26,941 nucleotides of DNA from Cyanobacteria bacterium RUI128 (GCA_024695725.1 JAILHQ010000076.1:1-26941), one strand, 5' to 3'; shown: positions 15,033-23,922, counted from the first letter of the stretch. The notes: generated by a model from the letters alone, not told the origin. Numbers and translations are program-made.

Positions 15033-15368
15033 CTGAGAGTTTTTTTACCAATAGTATTATTAACCTTATCAAATATATTTATGACCTTTGCATGGTACGG
15101 GCATTTAAAATTCAAGGGGACCGCATTATGGATAGTCATACTTGTGAGCTGGGGGATAGCATTTTTTGAATACTGCCTTCAGGTACCTGCGAACAGAATA
15201 GGGCATGGTGTTTACAATGCGGCACAACTGAAAACCATACAAGAAGTTATCACACTTATCGTATTTTCTGTTTTCTCGGTATGGTATTTAAAGGAAGAGT
15301 TTCGCTGGAATTACCTTATAGGCTTTATTTTCATAGTATTAGCCGTATTTTTTATATTTAAAAAATAA
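15030..15368 (+). CDS. DUF486 family small membrane protein
   Basis: A 112-residue integral membrane protein with four hydrophobic segments (about 4-22, 32-49, 70-87 and 92-110), related in size to half-unit DMT-type proteins. Family landmarks are FMTFAWYGHLKFK (17-29), VSWGIAFFEYCLQVPANRIG (39-58), and QLKTIQEVITL followed by W-N-Y-L-I-G-F, which match DUF486 as I know it. It acts in the cytoplasmic membrane; no substrate is established for the family. It stands alone behind an apparently leaderless promoter, and no terminator was recognised directly after it. Confidence 0.88.
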   Translation: MLRVFLPIVLLTLSNIFMTFAWYGHLKFKGTALWIVILVSWGIAFFEYCLQVPANRIGHGVYNAAQLKTIQEVITLIVFSVFSVWYLKEEFRWNYLIGFIFIVLAVFFIFKK

Positions 15369-15738
15369 AATGTTAAGAATGTTACGAAAAAGTCAATTTT
15401 GTGAAACAAAAATACTTTATATTAATGGGATAAGTTAAGAGTATTAATTTTATCTTACCAAAGATATTGTTTAATATTAATGTCGATTAGGATATTAATA
15501 CATGATTGAAGTACGTATGGACATTATGTATTGATAGAACTGACCTGACTGCTATTATTAAGCAAGCTAACAATGCTGCTTGTTTAATGCCGGGATGTTG
15601 CCTGGCATTATACGGGTAAACATAAGACTATCCGTGCCGTTTGACGGTGCAGATATCATCTGTGGTATATGCATATTTAACATATGTATATATATACACT
15701 TACACAAATACAACTGAATAATTATAAAGGGAAAAGTC
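15369..15738 (+). other. Gene-free stretch: highly structured 5' leader
   Basis: The first 180 nt are AT-rich and featureless. From 15557 to 15662 there is a run of stem-loops. The first is ATTAAGCAAGC/GCTTGTTTAAT (15557-15567 with 15578-15588), and the second is a 10-bp stem (15585-15594 with 15601-15610). A third, 7-bp stem (15612-15618 with 15629-15635) competes with a fourth (15634-15640 with 15644-15650). The fifth is CAGAT/ATCTG (15650-15654 with 15658-15662). An AT dinucleotide-rich tract with ATATGCATAT follows. This is upstream of the 81-residue gene on the plus strand and could be a riboswitch-like or protein-binding leader, or an sRNA. I do not recognise a known class. Confidence 0.5.
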
Positions 15739-15984
15739 ATGTCTATTGGAGCAAAAGACCGGATTGACCAGCTGCTTGTCAAGAAATATGCACAGCAGCA
15801 GGTTGACAATCACGAACTTGGGGTGGCCGCAATGGTATCACCTGAAAAAATGATGGACGCTATGAACGATTATGCAGCAGTCCACCGGAACATAATGTTT
15901 ATGTCAAATCGTATAACAGATATCTGCGCAGGCTTAAAGGCCAAATCCAGATACAGTACGCATTTGCAAGCAAGGGCTTCGTAA
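15739..15984 (+). CDS. Hypothetical 81-residue helical protein
   Basis: Not recognised. The ATG at 15739 has AAGGGA about 8 nt upstream. The protein is predicted to be mostly helical (IDQLLVKKYAQQQVDNHELG, then PEKMMDAMNDYAAVHRNIMF), Met-rich, with one Cys and a basic end. No signal peptide or transmembrane segment. It is preceded by the structured leader at 15557-15662 and followed by a strong bidirectional terminator, so it forms its own transcription unit. The long structured leader for such a small gene suggests tight post-transcriptional control. A small DNA-binding or adaptor protein is possible, but no helix-turn-helix is evident. Confidence 0.65.
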   Translation: MSIGAKDRIDQLLVKKYAQQQVDNHELGVAAMVSPEKMMDAMNDYAAVHRNIMFMSNRITDICAGLKAKSRYSTHLQARAS

Positions 15985-16024
15985 GAGGCTTTTGTATCTT
16001 TATCTCTCCCCCCTCATCTCAAAT

Positions 16025-16057
16025 AAAAGACGCCTATCTGAGGGATAGGCGTCTTTT
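16025..16057. terminator. Bidirectional terminator between the 81-residue gene and ftsZ
   Basis: A perfect 14-bp stem, AAAAGACGCCTATC (16025-16038) with GATAGGCGTCTTTT (16044-16057), closes the loop TGAGG. The outer A/T pairs provide a U-run on both strands, so it serves the plus-strand gene ending at 15984 and ftsZ ending at 16075. Confidence 0.95.
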
Positions 16058-16074
16058 GTATTGTTTTTATTTAA

Positions 16075-17277
16075 TTACTTCTTCAAAAATGCAGGAATTT
16101 CAATATTTGTAAATGTCTGCATAGGTGGTAATGCAGGAGACTGGTTAGCGCCTACTTCAAAAGAATTTGTTGAATCAGCAGTTGAATTCAAACCTGCGAA
16201 CAAAGAGTCAATTGAAGGAGTCTTTATTTCTCCTGTTTTTGGTACTTCAATCTGACTTACCTGAGGTTTCAGTTCAAAACCTGTTGCAATAACGGTGATA
16301 GAGATTTCACCCTGCAGTTCTTCATCAATTGTAGTACCGATAATAATTTTAGCGTCGTCTAATACAGAATCGTTAATGAAGGTAATAGCATCATTAAGTT
16401 CGAATATACCCATATCAGAACCGCCTGAGATATTAACGATTAAGCCGCTTGCACCCTGAATAGAGTTTTCAAGTAACTTAGAGTTAACAGCGATTTTAGC
16501 AGCTTCGAGAGCTCTGCCTTCGCCTTCACCGTGACCGATACCCATAACAGCAGAACCTGAGTCCATCATAACGCTTCTTACGTCAGCGAAGTCAACGTTA
16601 ATCAAACCAGGCTTAGTAATGATATCAGAAATACCTTTAACACCTCTCAAAAGAACTTCATCAACTACTTTGAAGGCATCAAGAACGCCTGTTTTTCTGT
16701 TAACAACTTCCATAAGTTTATCGTTAGGAATAACCAGCAGAGAGTCAACAGCTTCTTTAAGCTTTTCAATACCCTGAGTAGCCTGAGCCATTCTGCGTTT
16801 ACCTTCCATTTCAAACGGTTTGGTAACAACACCGACTGTCAAAATGCCCAAATCTTTAGCAACCTGAGCAACAACAGGAGCAGCACCTGTACCGGTACCA
16901 CCGCCCATACCTGCTGTAACGAAGACCATATCAGCGCCTTCTAATGCAGCTGTAATTTCTTGTTTTGCTTCTTCTGCAGCATTTTCACCAACCGAAGGAT
17001 CATTTCCGGCACCAAGACCGTGAGTTAATTTTTCACCGATTTGCAATTTATTTTTTGCAGTTGATCTGCTCAAAACCTGTAAATCAGTATTCATTGCCCA
17101 GAACTCAACACCTGAGAGTCCTGATTTTATCATTCTATCAACGGCATTTCCGCCGCCACCGCCAACACCGATGACCTTAATCTTTGCCAAATCAGCTGAT
17201 TCAGAAACCGGAGTTGATGATTGTGTATCTTCTAATGGATTTCTTTTCCCAAAAATATCTGCACCTAAATTTTCCAC
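16075..17277 (-). CDS. ftsZ: Cell division protein FtsZ
   Basis: FtsZ is the tubulin-like GTPase that polymerises into the division ring. The glycine-rich start of the GTPase domain ([15 protein letters not shown], 35-49), the tubulin signature GGGTGTG (125-131) and the T7-loop region (INVDFADVR) are intact. A poorly conserved linker leads to the C-terminal anchor peptide [12 protein letters not shown], which in other bacteria contacts FtsA/SepF/ZipA. A 30-residue N-terminal extension precedes the core, as in many cyanobacterial-type FtsZ proteins. The start is GTG at 17277, with GAGG about 7 nt upstream. Unlike the classical arrangement it is not in a dcw cluster: it is monocistronic, between its own promoter and a strong terminator. 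Confidence 0.98.
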   Translation of the reverse strand: MENLGADIFGKRNPLEDTQSSTPVSESADLAKIKVIGVGGGGGNAVDRMIKSGLSGVEFWAMNTDLQVLSRSTAKNKLQIGEKLTHGLGAGNDPSVGENAAEEAKQEITAALEGADMVFVTAGMGGGTGTGAAPVVAQVAKDLGILTVGVVTKPFEMEGKRRMAQATQGIEKLKEAVDSLLVIPNDKLMEVVNRKTGVLDAFKVVDEVLLRGVKGISDIITKPGLINVDFADVRSVMMDSGSAVMGIGHGEGEGRALEAAKIAVNSKLLENSIQGASGLIVNISGGSDMGIFELNDAITFINDSVLDDAKIIIGTTIDEELQGEISITVIATGFELKPQVSQIEVPKTGEIKTPSIDSLFAGLNSTADSTNSFEVGANQSPALPPMQTFTNIEIPAFLKK

Positions 17278-17302
17278 GATCTAACCTCATTCTATATTTC
17301 TA

Positions 17303-17331
17303 CTTATAATATACTACCATAGTATTGTAAA
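17303..17331 (-). promoter_or_regulatory. ftsZ promoter with a palindrome in the spacer
   Basis: On the minus strand, TTTACA (17326-17331) and TATAAG (17303-17308) are separated by 17 bp. The spacer contains the inverted repeat ATACTA-CCA-TAGTAT (17311-17325), which fills nearly the whole gap between the two boxes. A protein bound there would block RNA polymerase, so it is a candidate operator. Confidence 0.6.
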
Positions 17332-17429
17332 TAGGGAAAATAGTAAAGATTTTTTGCAAAAACGTAACAAAATATTTCATATTCGTTCAAAAAAAAATTT
17401 GACAATATTTATCAAAAACAGAGGCAGAC

Positions 17430-18302
17430 ATGCAAGTAACGTTATATCCAAACAGAAATCAGTACGTACCATCTACGCCAAAAAAGCAGAAAACCCCTGT
17501 GTCCTTTGGTTCTAATCCGTATTCACGCGCCCTTGCTTTTACAAATAATGATTTTTTCATAAATATACAAGGTTACGGCAGAAATGAAGGTTGGGCAACA
17601 GCTGTTCGGAGTATAGCAGACAATGCTGCCATCAGAATCAGACAGGTTAACACATCAGACGAAGTTTTGGCATATATTGCTACCGGAATTAAAGGTGCAA
17701 ACTGCCTTACCCAAAACCTGTGCAAAAAAACTCACAGCGGGATATTGAGAACAAACAGAAAAGGCTATGGCAGAGCAGGACAATGGAAAGGTACCGAACT
17801 TGTTACCCCTCTGAAGGATCAATACGTGAGCTATATTCCAAGACTTGAACCATTGAAGAAAACTCCTTTAAAATCGCCATTTTATGATATTGATGTTGCC
17901 AAAATTGAAACATCAGGGCCTTTAGATGATTATGAATATCAGATAGTACACCCGACAGACGAAAAAATAAACAATGCGCTTGACAGAGTCGGAGGTAAAT
18001 TCTTCAACCTGAAAAAAGATTTCATATCAAAACCGCAGAATGTAACGAACGATACTCTGCCTCAGATAAATTCAGACATTGCGGAAATAAGATGGATAAT
18101 GGCACAGTCAATGCCTTGGGAGAGAGGGAGTGATGCTATATCAAACGTATTTATGCGTTCTCTGTACAAATCAATGGGAGTAAAAACTTATCCTGTCAAG
18201 AAAGGTATTTCTCTTGACCTTGAAGCCTTTTGTACCCCGTTAAGTGAATATAAGAAGAATTTCTCGACATATTTTGAGGTTGAACCGCGTGTAACTTATT
18301 AA
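17430..18302 (+). CDS. Hypothetical 290-residue protein with N-terminal F-G motif
   Basis: Not recognised. The ATG at 17430 has GAGG 5-6 nt upstream. The first 30 residues are unstructured and contain VSFGSN (24-29), similar in place and form to NFTGN in the protease encoded next door. Residues about 35-215 are mixed, with a Gly/Arg-rich patch near 112-120. The C-terminal 73 residues contain the conserved-looking W-I-M-A-Q-S-M-P-W-E-R-G-S (222-234), then a helix and a D-L-E-A-F segment, which look like an enzyme or toxin active-site region. A distant likeness to Fic-type or effector folds crossed my mind but is not supported by an HPF motif. There is no classical signal peptide. Monocistronic and divergent from ftsZ. 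Confidence 0.7.
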   Translation: MQVTLYPNRNQYVPSTPKKQKTPVSFGSNPYSRALAFTNNDFFINIQGYGRNEGWATAVRSIADNAAIRIRQVNTSDEVLAYIATGIKGANCLTQNLCKKTHSGILRTNRKGYGRAGQWKGTELVTPLKDQYVSYIPRLEPLKKTPLKSPFYDIDVAKIETSGPLDDYEYQIVHPTDEKINNALDRVGGKFFNLKKDFISKPQNVTNDTLPQINSDIAEIRWIMAQSMPWERGSDAISNVFMRSLYKSMGVKTYPVKKGISLDLEAFCTPLSEYKKNFSTYFEVEPRVTY

Positions 18303-18502
18303 AGTTCAGCGGACAACTTCGTTGTCCTTAAATTGAAAATGGAAAGTTGAAAATGGAAAATATCTTAATAGCCTAACGGCTATGGATATTATATATTTTA
18401 ATATCTGTGAACGATAGCGAACAAAATAATTTTCCATTATCTATTTTCAATTTTCAATTGAAATTATTGTTTAGCGAATCAAGTTCGCTAAACTATAATT
18501 TA
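18303..18502. repeat. MITE-like composite palindromic element
   Basis: Between two convergent genes lie imperfect 31-nt inverted arms (18331-18361 and 18429-18459, built from AATTGAAAAT and GGAAAA units). They enclose hairpins ATAGCC/GGCTAT (18368-18373 with 18378-18383) and GATATT/AATATC (18385-18390 with 18400-18405). Outside the arms are GGACAAC/GTTGTCC (18311-18317 with 18321-18327) and GTTTAGCGAA/TTCGCTAAAC (18469-18478 with 18484-18493). Such nested structure with TTGAAAAT-type arms suggests a non-autonomous mobile repeat; it probably also terminates both genes. Only one copy is present in this window. Confidence 0.55.
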
Positions 18503-20185
18503 TCAATCCAAGGTTGCCCAATAGAGCTTTGAGAAATACTTTTTAAACTTTGCTATCGGATAAGTTGATTCTTTTTCGGTAACAGAATCATATATAGTCA
18601 CATTTCTGCTGTCTATACCGACAATAGATACATTGTGTTTTGGAATAACACCAATTTCTCTGTCCATCAAAGGTATTTCGTCATTTTTGTCTTCTTTTTG
18701 AACGGTGCCCGCATTAACGACTCCTCGCCCTGTAGCAAGACACTGTTTTGCCTTTCGGATATCCGCATCAGTAATTTTTGTTCCTGATTCAGACATCAGT
18801 TTGCCAGTAAGCGCATAGAAGAACTCTGTTGCGGTACCGCTGTCAACTCTTCTGTCATTTTCCCCGCGATGGTCTTTATAGAAACATTCAGGCAGATTCA
18901 TTCTTCGGTTGATAAAGTCATCTGATTCTCTGAATTTTTCGTATGCATAAATCATTCCGGCATAATCTGCATCTTTACGCCCTAATCTGCTCATATTATG
19001 ACTTATTACATCGGCCGGAACTGTATATATTTTATTAAGTCCTTTATATTCAACCACGCACTTGGTTTTATCATAATCACTAGGCAGCACATCATCAAGG
19101 AACTGTCTTCCTGCCTGAGTTCTGACAAGACTGTTTATGATACCTGCCGCATAACAGGTCCCCGTTGTACCTTGTCTTATAGGCTTAAGAATTTTACCGT
19201 CGAGAGGTGCTTCTTTGTATAAGATGTTATAAGGTTCGCCCCTGTGAATAACTCTGCTGCTGAGATAACCGCTGACAACAATATCTTCACCGTCTTTTTC
19301 AAAATATTTATCAACATAACTCTTAACCCGTCCTTTTCCGTCATAGTAGGTTGTCAGAACGAGACTTCCGCCATTGTATATTTTTTGCCAGCCAGAATTA
19401 TCATCTTTATAAAAATGTTTGATAACATCACCGTTTTCATCATAAGTCAGTTCTGTTGTGCTGGTGCGCCCGTGTACACTTCTTGCGGTCATTTTACCCT
19501 GATTATTATAAAATATTGTTTCTTTCGGTCTGAAAGGGTCTATCGTTTCTATAGAGAAACGTGTACCGTTTTTTCTGTATTCAATAACTTTGTCGTCAGC
19601 ATAAACAGCTCTGTCGATATTTCCGTTCGGGAAGTATTTATAAGTTACTTTTTCCTCAACCCCTGATGAGTATTTTATACTTGTTGCAAGAACTCTGCCT
19701 GATTTATCATACATAATTGACGATTTTGCATCTTTAACCATTTCATCTTTTTCAATATCATAAGCATAGTTATTGCAAGTATTAAAAACGTTGGCAAGAT
19801 GCTGAGCCATATCAGCAACAGCCTGAGTACATTCTTTGCCCATATACGGGTTAAGCCCGTCGAGATAATTCTTAGCAAGTTTTTTCGCTTCAGGTGAAGA
19901 ATATACAAAATCTGTCGGTTCTAATATCCCGTTTTCATCTTTAAAGTTAGCGGTATAAGAAGGCAGGTCATCATCCTCAGAATCAACAACCGTTGCTTGC
20001 ACGGCAGAACTATTAACCGTATTGGTATTCGCTGATGCATTCATCGGAGATAACGATGCAAGAGCCATAAGAGTACCCATCAAAGCATTATTGCAGGTAT
20101 GCTTAAGCCCCTGATTTTTATCCTTAGAGGAGGTGTTTCCCGTAAAATTATTTGTTGATAGCGGAGTAATGTTTGAAATATGCAT
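18503..20185 (-). CDS. Secreted calpain/papain-like cysteine protease candidate
   Basis: A 560-residue protein from ATG 20185 (AAGG about 6 nt upstream); an earlier in-frame ATG at 20257 lies inside the clpX terminator and is rejected. The N-terminus has NFTGN (13-17). A hydrophobic stretch ending in A-S-A (about 31-52) follows, like a signal peptide set 30 residues in. Residues about 159-296 contain repeated Y-x-x-x-G-x-(I/V/M) units resembling YD/MORN-type repeats. The C-terminal domain shows IRQGTTGTCYAAG with Gln338 and Cys344, and PKHNVSIVGID with His517 followed by YDSV with Asp533. This order of Gln, Cys, His and an acidic or amide residue matches calpain/papain-like peptidases (compare QGxxGDCW). 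Activity and family membership are inferred from these motifs only. Confidence 0.75.
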   Translation of the reverse strand: MHISNITPLSTNNFTGNTSSKDKNQGLKHTCNNALMGTLMALASLSPMNASANTNTVNSSAVQATVVDSEDDDLPSYTANFKDENGILEPTDFVYSSPEAKKLAKNYLDGLNPYMGKECTQAVADMAQHLANVFNTCNNYAYDIEKDEMVKDAKSSIMYDKSGRVLATSIKYSSGVEEKVTYKYFPNGNIDRAVYADDKVIEYRKNGTRFSIETIDPFRPKETIFYNNQGKMTARSVHGRTSTTELTYDENGDVIKHFYKDDNSGWQKIYNGGSLVLTTYYDGKGRVKSYVDKYFEKDGEDIVVSGYLSSRVIHRGEPYNILYKEAPLDGKILKPIRQGTTGTCYAAGIINSLVRTQAGRQFLDDVLPSDYDKTKCVVEYKGLNKIYTVPADVISHNMSRLGRKDADYAGMIYAYEKFRESDDFINRRMNLPECFYKDHRGENDRRVDSGTATEFFYALTGKLMSESGTKITDADIRKAKQCLATGRGVVNAGTVQKEDKNDEIPLMDREIGVIPKHNVSIVGIDSRNVTIYDSVTEKESTYPIAKFKKYFSKLYWATLD

Positions 20186-20232
20186 ATTAGACCTTCCGAA
20201 TATATAACGCCCGAAAAAATAAAATTTGCCAT

Positions 20233-20266
20233 AAAAAAAAGGAATGACTTGTGTCATTCCTTTTTT
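20233..20266 (-). terminator. Terminator of the tig-clpP-clpX operon
   Basis: GGAATGAC/GTCATTCC (20241-20248 with 20253-20260), extended by A/T pairs, closes a TTGT loop. On the minus strand eight U residues follow (A-run 20233-20240). It lies 14 nt after the clpX stop codon. Confidence 0.93.
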
Positions 20267-20279
20267 ATTTGATAACTTC

Positions 20280-21575
20280 TTACGCTATTTCCGCTTTATC
20301 TTTCTTAGGTAACTGAACCACTTCAGCTTTATTTCTGTCTTCGACCATCTGCTTGGTTATAACGAACTTGTCGATATCACCTTTTGACGGGATATCATAC
20401 ATTATATCAAGCATAAGCTCTTCGACGATAGAGCGAAGGGCACGAGCACCCGTTTTACGTTTAATTGCTTCTTGTGCAATAAGTTCAATTGCATCAGGCT
20501 CAAATTCCAATTCAACCCCGTCCATTTTAAGCAGACACTGATACTGCTTGATGATAGCATTTTTAGGCTCTGTCAGAATCATCTTCAAAGTCTTTTCATC
20601 AAGCGGATCAAGAACCGCATAAATCGGGATACGACCGATAAATTCAGGTATCAGACCGAACTTAAGCAAATCTTCCGGCTGAAGTTTTTTGAGCATTCTT
20701 GCAGCTTCAATTTCTTTTTCAGCCTTTGTACCAGCGCCTTTAGCACCGAACCCGATAGCAGAACCGTCTTTAACTCTGTGACCGATAATTTTATCCAAAT
20801 CAACGAACGCACCGCCTACTATGAACAGAACGTTGCTTGTGTCAATCTGAATGAATTCCTGATGCGGGTGTTTTCTTCCGCCCTGCGGAGGAACATTAGC
20901 AACAGTACCTTCAATAAGCTTCAGTAAAGCCTGCTGTACACCTTCACCTGATACATCACGAGTAATTGAAGTATTTTCAGACTTACGCGCAATTTTATCG
21001 ATTTCGTCGATATAGATAATACCACGTTCAGCTTTTTTAGCATCAAAATCGGCATTTTGGTAGAGTCTTAACAAAATATTTTCAACGTCGTCACCTACGT
21101 AACCTGCTTCTGTCAGGGTTGTAGCATCGGCAACGGCAAAAGGAACATCAAGCATCTTAGCCAAAGTTTGCGCAAGTAAAGTCTTACCGCTACCTGTCGG
21201 GCCGACCAACAAGATATTTGATTTTTGAATTTCAACATCTGAAGTATCTTTGTTATGCTCAAGACGTTTGTAATGGTTATAAACAGCAACAGACAGAACC
21301 TTTTTAGCATCGTCCTGACCAACAATATGTTCGTCAAGATATGCTTTTATTTCGTGCGGTTTAGGAACAGACTTCAGAGCGTCCTCAACCGTAGTTTCGC
21401 CTGCTTCTTTCTTGTTATCTTTATCTTTATTTTCAAAAAATTCTTCATCAAGAATTTCATTACAAAGCTCGACACATTCATCACAGATATAGACATCAGG
21501 ACCTGCGATAAGCTTTTTCACCTGATCTTGAGTTTTACCACAAAATGAGCATTTTAATCTGCTGTCATTTGCCAT
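20280..21575 (-). CDS. clpX: ATP-dependent Clp protease ATP-binding subunit ClpX
   Basis: ClpX is the AAA+ hexameric unfoldase that feeds tagged proteins to ClpP. The N-terminal zinc-binding domain has Cys at 9, 12, 31 and 34. Walker A GPTGSGKT (125-132), pore-loop AGYVGDD (157-163), Walker B IIYIDEID (186-193), the RKH-type loop ([10 protein letters not shown]) and sensor-2 (GARALRS) are all present. Its 431 residues are standard. The ATG has AGGAGA about 7 nt upstream and is only 9 nt after the clpP stop, so the two are co-translated from one message. The clpX terminator follows directly. Confidence 0.98.
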   Translation of the reverse strand: MANDSRLKCSFCGKTQDQVKKLIAGPDVYICDECVELCNEILDEEFFENKDKDNKKEAGETTVEDALKSVPKPHEIKAYLDEHIVGQDDAKKVLSVAVYNHYKRLEHNKDTSDVEIQKSNILLVGPTGSGKTLLAQTLAKMLDVPFAVADATTLTEAGYVGDDVENILLRLYQNADFDAKKAERGIIYIDEIDKIARKSENTSITRDVSGEGVQQALLKLIEGTVANVPPQGGRKHPHQEFIQIDTSNVLFIVGGAFVDLDKIIGHRVKDGSAIGFGAKGAGTKAEKEIEAARMLKKLQPEDLLKFGLIPEFIGRIPIYAVLDPLDEKTLKMILTEPKNAIIKQYQCLLKMDGVELEFEPDAIELIAQEAIKRKTGARALRSIVEELMLDIMYDIPSKGDIDKFVITKQMVEDRNKAEVVQLPKKDKAEIA

Positions 21576-21584
21576 AATTATCTC

Positions 21585-22172
21585 CTATAATGCATCTTTA
21601 GTAATAACTTTATCAATCATACCGTATTTCAGAGCTTCGTCCGGAGTCATGATATAATCTCTGTCGGTATCTTTTTCGATTTTAGAGATATCCTGACCAG
21701 TGTTAGAAGCTAAGATTTCATTCAGTGATTTTTTAATTCTCAGAATTTCCTGAGCCTGAATTTCGATATCGGTAGCCTGACCCTGAGCACCACCTAAAGG
21801 CTGGTGGATAAGCACTCTTGAGTGTGGGAGAGCCATTCTCTTACCCTTTGTACCTGAAGACAGGAGGAAAGCACCCATAGAAGCAGCCTGACCTAAACAA
21901 ATAGTGCTTACGTCAGCTCTGATGTGCTGCATTGTATCATAGATAGCGAAACCTGCTGTTACACTACCGCCCGGGCTGTTAATGTATAACATAATATCTT
22001 TTTCCGGGTTTTCACTGTCTAACAGTAATAACTGCGCAACTACAAGGTTTGCGACCATATCATCAATCTGTGTGCCCAAGAAAATAATTCTTTCTCTCAA
22101 TAATCTTGAAAATATATCAAACGAACGTTCACCTCTGCTTGATTGTTCAATTACAACAGGTACAAAACTCAT
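21585..22172 (-). CDS. clpP: ATP-dependent Clp protease proteolytic subunit ClpP
   Basis: ClpP forms the 14-mer serine protease chamber used by ClpX. The catalytic triad is Ser98 (in GQAASMG), His123 (in LIHQPLGG) and Asp172 (in DTDRDYIM); the 25- and 74-residue spacings are the canonical ones. Its 195 residues are family length. The short N-terminus before [10 protein letters not shown] fits a small propeptide or none. AAAGGA lies 8 nt before the ATG. It sits 32 nt after tig and 9 nt before clpX. It is a single clpP here, whereas many cyanobacteria carry several paralogues elsewhere in the genome. Confidence 0.98.
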   Translation of the reverse strand: MSFVPVVIEQSSRGERSFDIFSRLLRERIIFLGTQIDDMVANLVVAQLLLLDSENPEKDIMLYINSPGGSVTAGFAIYDTMQHIRADVSTICLGQAASMGAFLLSSGTKGKRMALPHSRVLIHQPLGGAQGQATDIEIQAQEILRIKKSLNEILASNTGQDISKIEKDTDRDYIMTPDEALKYGMIDKVITKDAL

Positions 22173-22204
22173 ATTTATAATCCTTTCTTTTACAATATTA
22201 TACT

Positions 22205-23659
22205 CTATTTTTCAACTTTAGCTTTAGCTTTTGTTTTAGGTTTAGCTTTTGCTGCGGTTGTTTTCTTAGCAGGCTTTTCTGCTGCTGTCTTTGTAGTTTT
22301 TGCAGGTTTCTCAGCCTTCTCTGTCTTTTCAGCTTTTTTAGCCTTTTTCGGTTTATCCTGAGCTGTTCTGACAAACTTAACAGTATTGTTATCAACAAGG
22401 AAACTGATAACTTTTTCGTTCAGAATTTGCTGAGAAATATTGTTAATCATACCCGGGTTTTGGTACATATACTTAGCAAAAGTTTCCTTATCCATCTGAT
22501 AAGCTGCACTAAGCGAATCTAATCTTGCAACCAGAGTTTGCTGATCAACAACGATCTTCTCTTCTCTTGCGATTTTATCAATAATAAGCGAATTTTTAAT
22601 TCTGTAAAGCGCATCATCATTGATAGTATTCATTATATTGTCATAACCCTGAGCCTGGATAGCCTGTTCCCAGGTAAATCCCTGCCCTTTAAGTTTTTGT
22701 TTATATTCTTCAAGAAGAGATGCAGCTTCTCTCTTAATCATAGCATCGTGAATATCGACTACAACCTCTCTGTGGAGTTTGTTCATTATCGACTTTTCTG
22801 AATTTTTTCTGTCGATACTTTCTTTTTGTCTGTCGATATACTGCTGAATATCTTCTCTGAGCTCTCCTACTGTCTTGAAAGGCCCAACCTTCTGAGCGAA
22901 CTCATCAGTCAGTTCAGGAAGAACTCTTTCTTTTATTTCGTGTATTTTGCACTTAAACACTGCAGGTTTGCCTGCAAGTTTTGTTTCGTGGTAATTCTCA
23001 GGGAAAGTAACATTTACGTCGAAATCTGTATCAAGTTTCTTGCCGACGAGCTGTTCCGCAAACCCCGGAATAAAATTAGAATTTGACAGATCCATAGTGT
23101 AATTTTTAGCTTCACCATGGTCAATTTTTTCGCCGTCAACATAACCGTCGAAGTCGAATACTATAACGTCATCAGCCTTAGTATTTCTGTCAACAACGAG
23201 TTCAAGTTTAGCTGACTGATTAAGGAGGTTTTCGAGTGACTTATCGAATGCATCATCCGGAGTAACATATTCCTCAACTTCAACAGTCATATTTTTATAC
23301 TCTTTAAGAGTTACTTCAGGTTTAAGTTCAATAACCGCAGTAACTTTAACATCTTTACCCACTTCATAATCATACTTTTCAACCTGAGGCTGCATAAGAA
23401 CTTCAAGTTTATTTTCGGTAATAACCTGTCTGAAAGCTGAAGGGAGCAGGGTTTCCAATGCTTCTGCAATAATTCTCGGCTTTCCTACCTGACGTTCAAT
23501 AATGTTACGAGGTGCTTTACCTCTGCGGAAACCGGGAACATTCATATGCTGAGCATAAGAATGAACCGCTCTGTTATACGCATCCAGACCATCTTTTGCG
23601 GGGATTTCAATCTTAACGCGCGCAATATTATGCTCTTCTTTTTCTAAATCGATTTTCAT
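22205..23659 (-). CDS. tig: Trigger factor with an extra Lys/Ala-rich C-terminal tail
   Basis: Trigger factor is the ribosome-bound chaperone and peptidyl-prolyl isomerase that meets nascent chains. The ribosome-docking signature GFRRGKAP is at 43-50. The FKBP-type PPIase domain follows (about 150-245, with [12 protein letters not shown] and [12 protein letters not shown]), then the long helical C-terminal arms. A normal trigger factor would end near residue 432; here about 52 further residues (433-484, encoded by 22208-22363) consist almost only of Lys, Ala, Thr, Pro and Glu, like histone H1 or eukaryotic-type tails. The frame is continuous and the tail belongs to the gene. AAGGTGA precedes the ATG. 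It heads the tig-clpP-clpX operon. Confidence 0.97.
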   Translation of the reverse strand: MKIDLEKEEHNIARVKIEIPAKDGLDAYNRAVHSYAQHMNVPGFRRGKAPRNIIERQVGKPRIIAEALETLLPSAFRQVITENKLEVLMQPQVEKYDYEVGKDVKVTAVIELKPEVTLKEYKNMTVEVEEYVTPDDAFDKSLENLLNQSAKLELVVDRNTKADDVIVFDFDGYVDGEKIDHGEAKNYTMDLSNSNFIPGFAEQLVGKKLDTDFDVNVTFPENYHETKLAGKPAVFKCKIHEIKERVLPELTDEFAQKVGPFKTVGELREDIQQYIDRQKESIDRKNSEKSIMNKLHREVVVDIHDAMIKREAASLLEEYKQKLKGQGFTWEQAIQAQGYDNIMNTINDDALYRIKNSLIIDKIAREEKIVVDQQTLVARLDSLSAAYQMDKETFAKYMYQNPGMINNISQQILNEKVISFLVDNNTVKFVRTAQDKPKKAKKAEKTEKAEKPAKTTKTAAEKPAKKTTAAKAKPKTKAKAKVEK

Positions 23660-23710
23660 TTCTTCACCTTTATTTGTACAAATATAATAATAAAATAGTT
23701 AACCTTAATA

Positions 23711-23739
23711 ATAGTACATTAAATAAGAAATTTGTGCAA
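23711..23739 (-). promoter_or_regulatory. Promoter of the tig-clpP-clpX operon
   Basis: On the minus strand, TTGCAC (23734-23739) and TACTAT (23711-23716) are separated by exactly 17 bp. Transcription from about 23704 gives a 45-nt leader containing the AAGGTGA ribosome-binding site. No heat-shock operator (CIRCE-like) was seen. Confidence 0.65.
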
Positions 23740-23870
23740 CTTTTTAGCAAAAATACACCATCCTGAATAAGTAGAAGTCTACCGAAATTTCATTCATTTT
23801 CGTGCTATCAAAACATCTTTTCCGAAAATATTTACCCCTTTTCCCCACTAATTTACCTCCCGAAAAAGAA

Positions 23871-23897
23871 AGAAACAGGCGGGTTGCGCCTGTTTCT
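23871..23897 (-). terminator. Terminator of the 879-residue protein gene
   Basis: A perfect 11-bp stem, AGAAACAGGCG/CGCCTGTTTCT (23871-23881 with 23887-23897), has a 5-nt loop. On the minus strand it is followed by a T-rich tail (TTTCTTTCTTTTTC read across 23858-23874). It lies 26 nt beyond the stop codon. Confidence 0.9.
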
Positions 23898-23922
23898 CCT
23901 GTTATATAATAGTAATGTCTTC

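Noticed and set aside
20186..20257. Longer N-terminus for the cysteine protease
   Set aside because: The first 24 codons lie partly within the clpX terminator hairpin, and a good ribosome-binding site precedes ATG 20185.
22143..22398. Open frames antisense to, or in another frame of, the trigger factor tail
   Set aside because: Low-complexity Lys/Ala codons create long frames on both strands; the tig frame itself runs without interruption into its stop.
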